This document shows, one piece after another, positions 1 through 6,185 of a stretch of 12,072 nt of DNA. A program made the position numbers and the translations under genes. The notes under the pieces were generated by a model. The model saw only the letters and a list, made by a program, of their open reading frames with translations. It had not been told where the DNA came from and did no database searches. Source of the DNA: Micropepsaceae bacterium (GTDB taxonomy: Bacteria; Pseudomonadota; Alphaproteobacteria; Micropepsales; Micropepsaceae); the NCBI GenBank assembly GCA_025450355.1, contig JANWHR010000295.1, positions 1 through 12,072 on the forward strand. The letters are read 5' to 3'. Numbering within the stretch: position 1 is the stretch's first letter; each line of letters begins with the position of its first letter.

Positions 1-144
1 ATTTCAGATGACCTCGGCGCAAATCCCGTGCCGGCCGTGAGCTGGACGGACAGGCCTTTCATGGCAATGGCCTTAAGGGTGCACCGCTCTGCGAGACCGC
101 CTGCACCGGAATCGTTGCGCCCGATTCGATTGCCTGATCCATAG
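1..144 (+). CDS. Possible 3' end of an upstream gene (weak)
   Basis: Forward frame 1 stays open from the window edge for 47 codons to a TAG at 142-144, while the other two forward frames hit stops early. The residues do not match a family I recognise. Third-position GC is only about 62 percent, and an open run of this length can arise by chance at this base composition. It may be the tail of a gene entering from the left, or non-coding DNA. The rest of 145-230 shows nothing firm except the ribosome-binding region of the next gene. Confidence 0.2.
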   Translation: MSDDLGANPVPAVSWTDRPFMAMALRVHRSARPPAPESLRPIRLPDP

Positions 145-230
145 CTGCCGCGAGCGATCACCGGTCGTGATTCAGAACGCATGAAAATTGCAACTGGAAC
201 TCGCATTCCAAGGGTGTTAGGTAGCCGCGC

Positions 231-527
231 ATGAATTCTGCCGAATCCGAAATTCCGGGCCGCAGCCGGCGTCGCAGGCGACATCGTCGTTACCAGCCCG
301 TGCGACTGAACAGGAAGACGGAAATTTGGCTGGTGGCCGGAACATCGCTGGCCCTGCTGGGTGGCGGAATTTCCTGGATGATGTCTCTGGCGTACCCGAC
401 AGGCCCGCAAGCGGAGACTCCAACCGCGGCGCAGCAGGACATCAACGGTCCATCCCCCCAAGCCCTGCCCCCCGTAATCATACTCGAAGACAAGGCCAGC
501 ACGGAATCCAGTCAATCCGAAAAATAG
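231..527 (+). CDS. Small arginine-rich single-span membrane protein, family unknown
   Basis: This 98-residue protein has three visible parts. Residues 10-29 are a very basic head (SRRRRRHRR at 12-20). Residues 32-54 are one hydrophobic segment. The tail from about 56 is rich in proline, glutamine and acidic residues and looks soluble. By the positive-inside rule the head should be cytoplasmic and the tail periplasmic. The ATG at 231 is the first start after an in-frame TAG at 222-224, and an AGG at 219-221 gives a modest Shine-Dalgarno. I recognise no family. The main support that it is real is its resemblance to the 43-residue protein on the other strand at 647-778: both have PG..SRRR.RR followed by E.W.V..T.L and G.I.W..S spacing. 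It stands upstream of a polysaccharide operon, so a role in envelope polysaccharide work is possible but is only a guess from position. Confidence 0.6.
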   Translation: MNSAESEIPGRSRRRRRHRRYQPVRLNRKTEIWLVAGTSLALLGGGISWMMSLAYPTGPQAETPTAAQQDINGPSPQALPPVIILEDKASTESSQSEK

Positions 528-620
528 CGGCAATGGATTAGCCGGACGGAGCGTATGACATTTGCCTTACATGCGCGGGCTACGCCGAAAGCGCGGTCAG
601 AGTTTTGATGGCCACGGTGC

Positions 621-643
621 GGTCCCGCTCGTATCCCGGGACC
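621..643. terminator. GC-rich stem-loop between two convergent small genes
   Basis: GGTCCCG at 621-627 pairs perfectly with CGGGACC at 637-643 around a 9-base loop. It begins 3 bases past the stop codon of the minus-strand 43-residue gene and lies 93 bases past the stop of the plus-strand 98-residue gene, so it could end both transcripts. Neither strand has a run of T after the stem, so it is not a standard intrinsic terminator. It may stabilise a 3' end instead. The rest of 528-620 shows no other feature I can support. Confidence 0.4.
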
Positions 644-646
644 AGG

Positions 647-778
647 TCAATTGGACGCCTGATAAACAGACACAATCCAGTATATGCCGAACAGGCCGAC
701 CACCAGCACGGTAATGCCGACAATCCACGCCTCTTCCATTTTGCGCCTGGATCGACGCCGACTTTTGTGGCCCGGCAT
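647..778 (-). CDS. 43-residue basic single-span membrane protein, family unknown
   Basis: Read on the minus strand, an ATG at 778-776 opens 43 codons ending in TGA at 649-647. Residues 1-13 are a basic head (MPGHKSRRRSRRK). Residues 17-39 are a clean hydrophobic segment (AWIVGITVLVVGLFGIYWIV). Only four residues follow it. An in-frame TGA lies 12-10 bases before the ATG, so this is the earliest start. GAGA at 11-8 bases upstream is a usable Shine-Dalgarno. The internal ATG of Met14 also has an AGG at a workable distance, so a 30-residue form without the arginines could be made. It resembles the 98-residue protein at 231-527 in order and spacing: PG, the SRRR.RR block, then E16, W18, V20, T23, L25, G31, I32, W34 and S37 match E31, W33, V35, T38, L40, G46, I47, W49 and S52. 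The gene diverges from the ydcF-like gene. Function unknown. Confidence 0.6.
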   Translation of the reverse strand: MPGHKSRRRSRRKMEEAWIVGITVLVVGLFGIYWIVSVYQASN

Positions 779-806
779 CCTGTCATCTCATTTCGAATAC
801 AAATGC

Positions 807-875
807 GCCATGAACGCCTCGTCAGACTAGAACAATGCTACGCGTATCGCAACGACGAGCGGTAGAAAGCATGGC
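807..875. promoter_or_regulatory. Nested dyad symmetry in the divergent intergenic region
   Basis: The gap between the minus-strand 43-residue gene (start 778) and the ydcF-like gene (start 909 or later) holds three nested symmetric elements. GCCATG at 807-812 mirrors CATGGC at 870-875 (centre 841). CTCGTC at 818-823 mirrors GACGAG at 854-859 (centre 838.5). The 8-bp perfect palindrome TACGCGTA lies at 839-846 (centre 842.5). The arms are not evenly spaced, so it would be a bulged stem in RNA. As DNA it could be an operator serving both directions. The binding protein, if any, is unknown. Confidence 0.35.
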
Positions 876-904
876 CGCAGTCGAAGAGAAATCCGCGCGT
901 ATTG

Positions 905-910
905 TATAAT
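905..910 (+). promoter_or_regulatory. Perfect TATAAT, candidate -10 element for the ydcF operon
   Basis: TATAAT at 905-910 matches the sigma-70 -10 consensus exactly, but no TTGACA-like hexamer sits 16-18 bases upstream (882-887 reads CGAAGA). If used, transcription would start near 917, after the ATG at 909. The operon's first gene would then have to start further in, for example at TTG 966. Confidence 0.3.
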
Positions 911-1688
911 GTGTCTGTCCATGCGCGCATGGTTTCCGAGTCATCGTAGGGGCGGGGCAAAACCGTTGCCGCGGCCCCTGCGCGCCACGCCCCCAGCATT
1001 GTTCCCGGCGATTCGGCGCCTGTTCCATGCAGCGTTGATTTTGGGCTTCGCAGCCGTTCTCGCTGCAAGTATGCCCGCCACCTCGGGCCTCATCTTTCGT
1101 TCATTGGAAATTTACCCCCCAATGGACTCATCGCGCCTGTCCATGCTCGCCTCCGAGCCAGCCACCGCAATCGTGATTCTTGCGGCGGGTAGAAGAAACT
1201 ACGCCCCGGAGTTCGCCCCGCCGGGACACCAGACAGTCGACGCGCTCACGCTGGAACGGCTCAGGTATGGCGCTTATCTCGCGCGGCGAACACATATTCC
1301 CGTATTGGTCAGCGGTGGTCTTGGCCCGCCGTCTCTTGCCGAACTGATGGCGGCGACGCTGCAAACCGATTACGGGATTACGCCCAAATGGCGGGAAGGA
1401 GAGTCGCGAAATACCGCCGAGAACGCCATTTTCTCGTCCGCGATCCTGCGCCGCAGCGGCGTGCGCCATGTGATCCTGGTGACGCACGCATGGCATATGA
1501 AACGGGCCGTGGCTGCGTTTGCCGCCAACGGTTTGGATATCACGCCGGCGCCCACGGCGTTCTACAGGCCGGACGCGGGAGGCCTGTGGTCCGCGATAAC
1601 TCCCGGTCTTGGGACACTGAGAATGTCGGGCTACGCCGCGCATGAGATCGCGGGGCTTGTTTGGTACAAGCTGAAATATGGATATTAG
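909..1688 (+). CDS. YdcF/SanA/ElyC-like (DUF218) membrane-anchored protein
   Basis: The protein is 259 residues from the ATG at 909. A hydrophobic anchor at about 38-58 follows a basic N-terminus, and the DUF218 domain runs from about 85 to 245. Family marks are AIVILAAG (87-94), the ESRNTAEN block (165-172) and THAWHMKRA (192-200), followed by the usual PAPT segment. DUF218 members act at the inner membrane in envelope and polysaccharide matters (SanA in vancomycin tolerance, ElyC in envelope synthesis), but no reaction is firmly assigned. The start is uncertain. ATG 909 and ATG 921 have no Shine-Dalgarno, and ATG 909 overlaps a TATAAT. TTG 966 (residue 20) has a GGGG eight bases upstream and would still keep the anchor. 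The last 11 bases overlap the next glycosyltransferase, so this is probably the first gene of a polysaccharide operon. Confidence 0.85.
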   Translation: MCLSMRAWFPSHRRGGAKPLPRPLRATPPALFPAIRRLFHAALILGFAAVLAASMPATSGLIFRSLEIYPPMDSSRLSMLASEPATAIVILAAGRRNYAPEFAPPGHQTVDALTLERLRYGAYLARRTHIPVLVSGGLGPPSLAELMAATLQTDYGITPKWREGESRNTAENAIFSSAILRRSGVRHVILVTHAWHMKRAVAAFAANGLDITPAPTAFYRPDAGGLWSAITPGLGTLRMSGYAAHEIAGLVWYKLKYGY

Positions 1689-2901
1689 AGTCCGTCCCGC
1701 CGAAAAAGGCGACCGGCTGTCGGTCCTTACCGTCACGACACTTTTTCCGAACCCCGTTCAACCCGCCCATGGCATCTTTGTCGAGACAAGACTGAGGAAA
1801 CTGATGGCGAGCGGTCAGGTCGCCGCGCGCGTGGTCGCCCCGGTGCCATGGCTGCCACCACTCGTCCGGTACGGCCAGGTTGGACCGCTGCGTCAGGTTC
1901 CGGCGCAAGAAATTCGAAGCGATCTGGTGATCTCGCATCCGCGATATGCCGTCATACCGAAAATTGGGATGGGCGTATCACCTTACACACTTTACGTTGC
2001 GATGCGCCGCGGCCTGAAGCAGTTCATTGGGTCCGGATACCGCGTTGATCTGATCGACGCGCATTATTTTTACCCGGACGGCGTCGCGGCCGTTTGGCTG
2101 GCGCGTGAATTCGGATTGCCCGTCACGGTGACCGCAAGGGGTACGGACATCAATCTGATTCCTCAATTTTCCCGGCCACGGAAGCTGATCCAACAGGCAG
2201 CGGCCGGGGCTGACGGCCTGATCACGGTCTGTCAGGCGTTGAAGACGCGCCTGGATGAACTCGGAATTCCCGATGAACGGATCGATGTGCTTCGCAACGG
2301 CGTTGACCTCGACCTGTTTCGGCCGTTCGACCGGGCGGCAGTACGCCGGGAATTTGGCATGACGCGGCGCACCCTGGGCTCGGTCGGTCATTTGATCGAA
2401 CGCAAGGGACATCATCATGCGATCCGTGCCCTGGCGAGCCTCCCTGAAACGGACCTCGTGATCGCCGGTGCCGGTCCGGAGCGCGAAGCGTTGGAAAAAC
2501 TCGCGGCGCATACCGGCGTCAGCGACCGCGTTCGCTTTTTAGGACTGATGGATCAGCAGAGGCTCGCGAGGCTGTACAGCGCGCTCGATGCGCTTGTGCT
2601 CGCATCGAGCCGTGAAGGCTGGCCAAATGTGTTGCTGGAGGCGATGGCCTGCGGAACACCAGTCGTGGCATCGCCGGTCTGGGGCATACCCGAGGTCGTT
2701 GCTGCGCCAGAAGCCGGCGTATTGATGCCCTCGGTTGATGAACGTGGTGTGCAGGCCGGAGTTTCCAGTCTGTTCCGGGAACTGCCGCACCGCGAAGCAA
2801 CCAGACGCTACGCAGAAGGCTTCGGTTGGGACCGGACCACCAACGGACAAATCCGACTGTTCGGCGAGATTGTCGCTGCCCGTGCGCGCGCCCATGGCTA
2901 G
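1678..2901 (+). CDS. Glycosyltransferase family 4 (GT-B fold), exopolysaccharide type
   Basis: This 407-residue protein is of normal length for a cytoplasmic GT4 enzyme that moves a sugar from a nucleotide donor onto a growing polysaccharide or lipid-linked chain. The N-terminal Rossmann half starts at LTVTTLFPNP (about 17-26), with GIFVE soon after as in exopolysaccharide GT4 enzymes, and runs to about 200. The C-terminal donor-binding half holds RKG at 242-244 in the phosphate-contact loop and the retaining-GT EX7E pair at E313 and E321 (EGWPNVLLE), then ACGTPVV. Donor and acceptor cannot be read from the sequence. The ATG at 1678 lies 11 bases inside the ydcF-like gene and has no clear Shine-Dalgarno, which points to translational coupling. 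The next glycosyltransferase overlaps its 3' end by 8 bases. Confidence 0.93.
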   Translation: MDIRVRPAEKGDRLSVLTVTTLFPNPVQPAHGIFVETRLRKLMASGQVAARVVAPVPWLPPLVRYGQVGPLRQVPAQEIRSDLVISHPRYAVIPKIGMGVSPYTLYVAMRRGLKQFIGSGYRVDLIDAHYFYPDGVAAVWLAREFGLPVTVTARGTDINLIPQFSRPRKLIQQAAAGADGLITVCQALKTRLDELGIPDERIDVLRNGVDLDLFRPFDRAAVRREFGMTRRTLGSVGHLIERKGHHHAIRALASLPETDLVIAGAGPEREALEKLAAHTGVSDRVRFLGLMDQQRLARLYSALDALVLASSREGWPNVLLEAMACGTPVVASPVWGIPEVVAAPEAGVLMPSVDERGVQAGVSSLFRELPHREATRRYAEGFGWDRTTNGQIRLFGEIVAARARAHG

Positions 2902-4060
2902 ACGCGCGAGAACCCTGCTGCATGTCTTTCCCAGTTTCGCCGTGGGCGGAGCTCAAATGCGATTTGTTCAGTTGGCAAATCATTTCGGATTGCAGTACCG
3001 CCATTACATCGTCGCGATGGATGGAATTGCGGGCGCGTTTGATCTCCTCGCTCCGGACATCGACGCCACGATTGTTGCGGTCGAAAACCGTCGCGGCGAC
3101 CCATGGAGAAATGTATCGGGCTTCCTCAGAACATTGCGGCAGGTGAAACCTGATGTCCTGGTGACCTCGAACTGGGGCACGATCGAGTGGGCCGCCGCAA
3201 ACCTGTTTTCGCGTATTCCCCACCTGCATATGGAAGACGGGTTCGGTCCGGAGGAGGCGCAGCGCCAGCTTGCACGCCGGGTTTGGGCTCGAAGACTGTT
3301 GCTCCGCCGGGCGACTACGGTCGTACCCTCCCAAACGCTATACGCGCTTGCCCGCGACATATGGCGGCTGCCCGAGCGGCGCCTTGTGCAGGTGAGCAAC
3401 GGCATTGATTGCCTGCGATTCAATGGCCCTGCGGATTCTGGACTGGTAACGGGGTTCAGGATCAGGAGCGATTGCCCGGTGATTGGCGCATTGGCGCCAC
3501 TGCGTGCCGAAAAAAATCTGTCCCGGTTGATCGCTGCGTTCGCCGAACTGCGCCGCACGCGCGAGGCGCAGCTCGTGCTTGTTGGGGATGGCCCATTGCG
3601 CGGCGTTCTCCAGGCACAGGTGGACAACTGCGGATTGGCTGCTGATGTGATCTTTACGGGCTTCTGCTCAACACCCGAAAAACTGCTGCCGGCATTCACG
3701 GTGTTCGCGGTGTCATCGGACACAGAGCAGATGCCTTTATCGGTGCTTGAGGCAATGGCAGCGGGAAGGCCCATTGCCGGGACCAGAGTGGGCGACATTT
3801 GCCAGATGGTGAGCGAACAGAATCGGCCGTTTATTGTGGAAAAGACCGCCGGACAACTCGCGGGCGCAATTGGCCATTTGCTCGGCAATGCGGTGCTGGC
3901 ATCAACCATCGGTCAGGCGAACGCGCGACGCGCGTCGGAAATGTTCGATCAGCGGCGGATGTTTGAATCCTACCGTGCTCTGTTCGATCACACCGCTGTT
4001 CCCCCCTCCCCCATAAATTGCGAACGTGGTCGCGAGAACGGCCAAATCTATGAAAAATAG
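2894..4060 (+). CDS. Glycosyltransferase family 4, second in the operon
   Basis: The protein has 388 residues from the ATG at 2894. The frame is open further upstream, but that stretch lies inside the preceding glycosyltransferase and does not look like protein. Starting at MARRARTLLHVFPSF gives a typical GT4 opening with the glycine loop VGGAQ at 17-21. The C-terminal half has RAEKN at 204-208 and the EX7E pair E278 and E286 (EQMPLSVLE), then AAGRPI. It is a retaining GT-B sugar transferase acting at the cytoplasmic side in polysaccharide assembly. It resembles the glycosyltransferases that accompany PEP-CTERM loci, but I cannot assign a specific subfamily. The start overlaps the previous gene's stop by 8 bases and lacks a purine-rich Shine-Dalgarno, so translation probably depends on coupling. 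The last 20 residues or so are polar, look unstructured and may be dispensable. Confidence 0.92.
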   Translation: MARRARTLLHVFPSFAVGGAQMRFVQLANHFGLQYRHYIVAMDGIAGAFDLLAPDIDATIVAVENRRGDPWRNVSGFLRTLRQVKPDVLVTSNWGTIEWAAANLFSRIPHLHMEDGFGPEEAQRQLARRVWARRLLLRRATTVVPSQTLYALARDIWRLPERRLVQVSNGIDCLRFNGPADSGLVTGFRIRSDCPVIGALAPLRAEKNLSRLIAAFAELRRTREAQLVLVGDGPLRGVLQAQVDNCGLAADVIFTGFCSTPEKLLPAFTVFAVSSDTEQMPLSVLEAMAAGRPIAGTRVGDICQMVSEQNRPFIVEKTAGQLAGAIGHLLGNAVLASTIGQANARRASEMFDQRRMFESYRALFDHTAVPPSPINCERGRENGQIYEK

Positions 4061-4136
4061 GGTAAATGTTGAATTGTAATCGCCATTTACACCCGATCTG
4101 ATATACCTGCGGCCGGCTCGTAATGCCCGAGGGCGG
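4061..4136 (+). promoter_or_regulatory. AT-rich gap with inverted repeat upstream of prsK
   Basis: This 76-base gap is much more AT-rich than its surroundings. GTAAATG at 4062-4068 is a perfect inverted repeat of CATTTAC at 4084-4090 with a 15-base spacer. A weak sigma-70-like pair (TTGTAA 4074-4079, then TCTGAT 4097-4102 after 17 bases) overlaps it. No -24/-12 sigma-54 site is visible. The gap probably carries a separate promoter for prsK-prsR-prsT, with the dyad as a possible operator or 5' hairpin. The Shine-Dalgarno GAGGG at 4129-4133 is close to the prsK ATG. Confidence 0.35.
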
Positions 4137-6185
4137 ATGACGTCGGCAGTTCTGGGATATGTGCACGTGGCGGCCTTCGTCGCGTACACGGTTTTTGCGG
4201 CAGCACTGGCTGTCCGCAGTTCCCGGTCCTGGCTTACGGCGTGTTATTTTCTTGCGGCCGCGCTCACCGCAGCCTGGTCCGCCTCGGTCGTCCTCGCATT
4301 GTGGACATCGCTCTCGTACCGCGTGCCAGAAATCATGGCCGCGCTGCGCGACGTGGGTGGGTACGCCATCATGAGTGCCGTGCTGTACCACCTCGGCCAG
4401 GACCATGTTCAACGCCGCGTGACCTTTGCGGTCACCGCAGCCATTCTCGCCATCAATCTACTGTTTGTGGCGACCCAGTTCGATGCCGGCACGGTTCTCG
4501 GAATCAGGTTCGATCAGCGCCTGACCGGATTGGCTGAACTGTGCATCGGTTTTGTCCTGCTTGAGAACATGATGCGCAATATGGATCAGGACCGCATCTG
4601 GGCAGCGAAACATCTCGGCATTGGACTGGGCGCCGTGCTGTTCTTCCAGGCGCTCGTGCTTACGCCGGAGCTTCTGACGAACACGGTCCCTGCGGCAATC
4701 GCCGTTGCCCGTCCGCTGCTGTATCTGCTGGTGCTGCCCCTATTTGTCGTCTCGGCGGTGCGGAGTCCGGGTTTGGAGCTTCGGGTCCATTCCTCACGCA
4801 AGGTCATTTTTCGTACCGCTGCATTGATTGCGACCGGCATCCTGCTGCAGGGCACGGCGATTGCGTCATACTACCTGCGCACCAGGGGCGGAGATAATGG
4901 GACTGTTCTCGCAATCCTGTTGGGGTTTGGCAGCGTCGTCGGCATCATGGTTGCGCTGGCTTCCAGGACCTTCCGGTCACGCATCACAACATTCATCAAC
5001 GAAAATTTCTTCAGTTACAAATACGACTACCGGGTCGAATGGCAGAACTTCATCCGCGCCGTGTCGCAGTGGCAGGACGACAACGTCCCGCTTGGCGTGC
5101 TGCGGACGATGGCCGAACTCGTTGACAGCCCGGGTGGCGGCCTGTGGGTTTGGAGAGAGCGCTGGAACCGGTTCATGCCGGCCGCACACTGGTCGCTGGA
5201 CCGCAGTTTGGCACCGCTCACGCCCAATGATGAGCTTCTTCAGGTGTTCGCCGATGAAAACTGCACCTTCGTGGACCTCAGTATCGCCGGTGCAGCACCG
5301 GCCGCGTGGAAACAGCGGTTTCCCGAGGCATGGCTGGTTGTGCCATTCCGCTACCGTTCGTCACTCGCCGGATTTGCCCTGATCAATCCACCCAGATCTG
5401 ACCGGAAGCTTCATTGGGAGGACAAGAATCTCATCTCACTGGTTGCGCTTCAACTCGCGGCCCATCTTGTTCAACAGGAGACCGCACAGGCTCTCCTGGA
5501 TGCGCGCCAACTGGAACAGTTCAACAAACGCTTTGCGTTCATTCTGCATGACACGAAGAACGCGATCGGGCAGCTTACGCTGCTCGTGCGCAATGCGGAG
5601 CTGTTCGGTCATGAGGAAGAATTCCGGAAGGATATGGTGGCGACGCTGCGCAACTCGGTCGAGAAGCTGCAGGCGCTGCTTGCCAGTTTGACCTGCACGC
5701 CCCCCGTTGCCGTCACTCCATTCGTCCCTGTACGGGTTGATCTGACGAAACTCGCTGCCTCATTCGTGCAGGACAGGCGCCGTTTGGGTTTCAATCTGCA
5801 GATGGGGGCTTTTGCACCAGCCGTGGCACGGCTTGGCGACGCCAGCGCGTTTGTGGGCGTTCTTGAGCATGTGGTTGCAAATGCGCTGGAAGCGGCTCCA
5901 TCCGGGACAGCCGTATTCGTCAGGACAGGCGGTAACAGTGACTCGGTATTTTTGACGGTCCAGGACAACGGTCCGGGAATGAGCGAGGATTTCATCGCCA
6001 ATGAGCTGTTCCGGCCTCTCCGGAGCACCAAGAAAAGCGGATTTGGAATTGGCGCCTATCAGGCGAGAGAAATCATGCGCGATCTCGGCGGCGATGTAGA
6101 AATCCGGAGCAAGCCCGGCGAAGGGACAATGGTGAACCTGATTTTGCCTGCTTTCGCGCCGGAGCGGGAGGTCATGAGCGCGTGA
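4137..6185 (+). CDS. prsK: PEP-CTERM system histidine kinase PrsK
   Basis: This 682-residue membrane sensor kinase is predicted to autophosphorylate and pass phosphate to PrsR. About nine hydrophobic segments fill residues 5-277. A GAF-like cytoplasmic region spans about 300-455. The phosphoacceptor motif is FILHDTKN with His471. The ATPase domain has the N box ANALE with Asn582, the G1 box DNGPG at 610-614 and GFGIGAYQAREI near the end. The order of many membrane segments, then GAF, then kinase, together with the neighbour prsR, is the PrsK pattern. The signal is unknown. The stop codon overlaps the GTG start of prsR by 4 bases, so the pair is made together. All catalytic boxes look intact. 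The phosphoacceptor reads HDTKN where HDLKN is more usual, which is a mild change. Confidence 0.93.
   Translation: MTSAVLGYVHVAAFVAYTVFAAALAVRSSRSWLTACYFLAAALTAAWSASVVLALWTSLSYRVPEIMAALRDVGGYAIMSAVLYHLGQDHVQRRVTFAVTAAILAINLLFVATQFDAGTVLGIRFDQRLTGLAELCIGFVLLENMMRNMDQDRIWAAKHLGIGLGAVLFFQALVLTPELLTNTVPAAIAVARPLLYLLVLPLFVVSAVRSPGLELRVHSSRKVIFRTAALIATGILLQGTAIASYYLRTRGGDNGTVLAILLGFGSVVGIMVALASRTFRSRITTFINENFFSYKYDYRVEWQNFIRAVSQWQDDNVPLGVLRTMAELVDSPGGGLWVWRERWNRFMPAAHWSLDRSLAPLTPNDELLQVFADENCTFVDLSIAGAAPAAWKQRFPEAWLVVPFRYRSSLAGFALINPPRSDRKLHWEDKNLISLVALQLAAHLVQQETAQALLDARQLEQFNKRFAFILHDTKNAIGQLTLLVRNAELFGHEEEFRKDMVATLRNSVEKLQALLASLTCTPPVAVTPFVPVRVDLTKLAASFVQDRRRLGFNLQMGAFAPAVARLGDASAFVGVLEHVVANALEAAPSGTAVFVRTGGNSDSVFLTVQDNGPGMSEDFIANELFRPLRSTKKSGFGIGAYQAREIMRDLGGDVEIRSKPGEGTMVNLILPAFAPEREVMSA

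Noticed and set aside
195..210. TGGAAC-N5-TTCCA resembling a sigma-54 -24/-12 promoter before the 98-residue gene
   Set aside because: The -12 GC is replaced by CC and the site sits only about 20 bases before the start codon, so it fails at an invariant position.
181..234. 17-codon leader frame whose TGA overlaps the ATG at 231
   Set aside because: It has no Shine-Dalgarno and no recognisable attenuation features. A frame this short is expected by chance.
580..786. 68-residue minus-strand frame overlapping the 43-residue gene
   Set aside because: It is the +1 shadow of the hidden mini-gene. It lacks a coherent hydrophobic pattern and ends in unrelated sequence, while the neighbouring frame gives a clean membrane segment.
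605..865. 86-residue plus-strand frame in the gap between the small gene and ydcF
   Set aside because: It reads antisense through the 43-residue gene and the dyad region, shows no domain-like pattern and has no Shine-Dalgarno.
2735..2893. N-terminal extension of the second glycosyltransferase from an ATG at 2735
   Set aside because: It would overlap the first glycosyltransferase by 167 bases. The extra 53 residues look like out-of-frame sequence, and the GT4 fold starts just after Met at 2894.
3004..3909. 301-residue minus-strand open frame
   Set aside because: It is antisense to the second glycosyltransferase, rich in Ser/Arg/Pro as typical of a GC-rich shadow frame, and has no motif.
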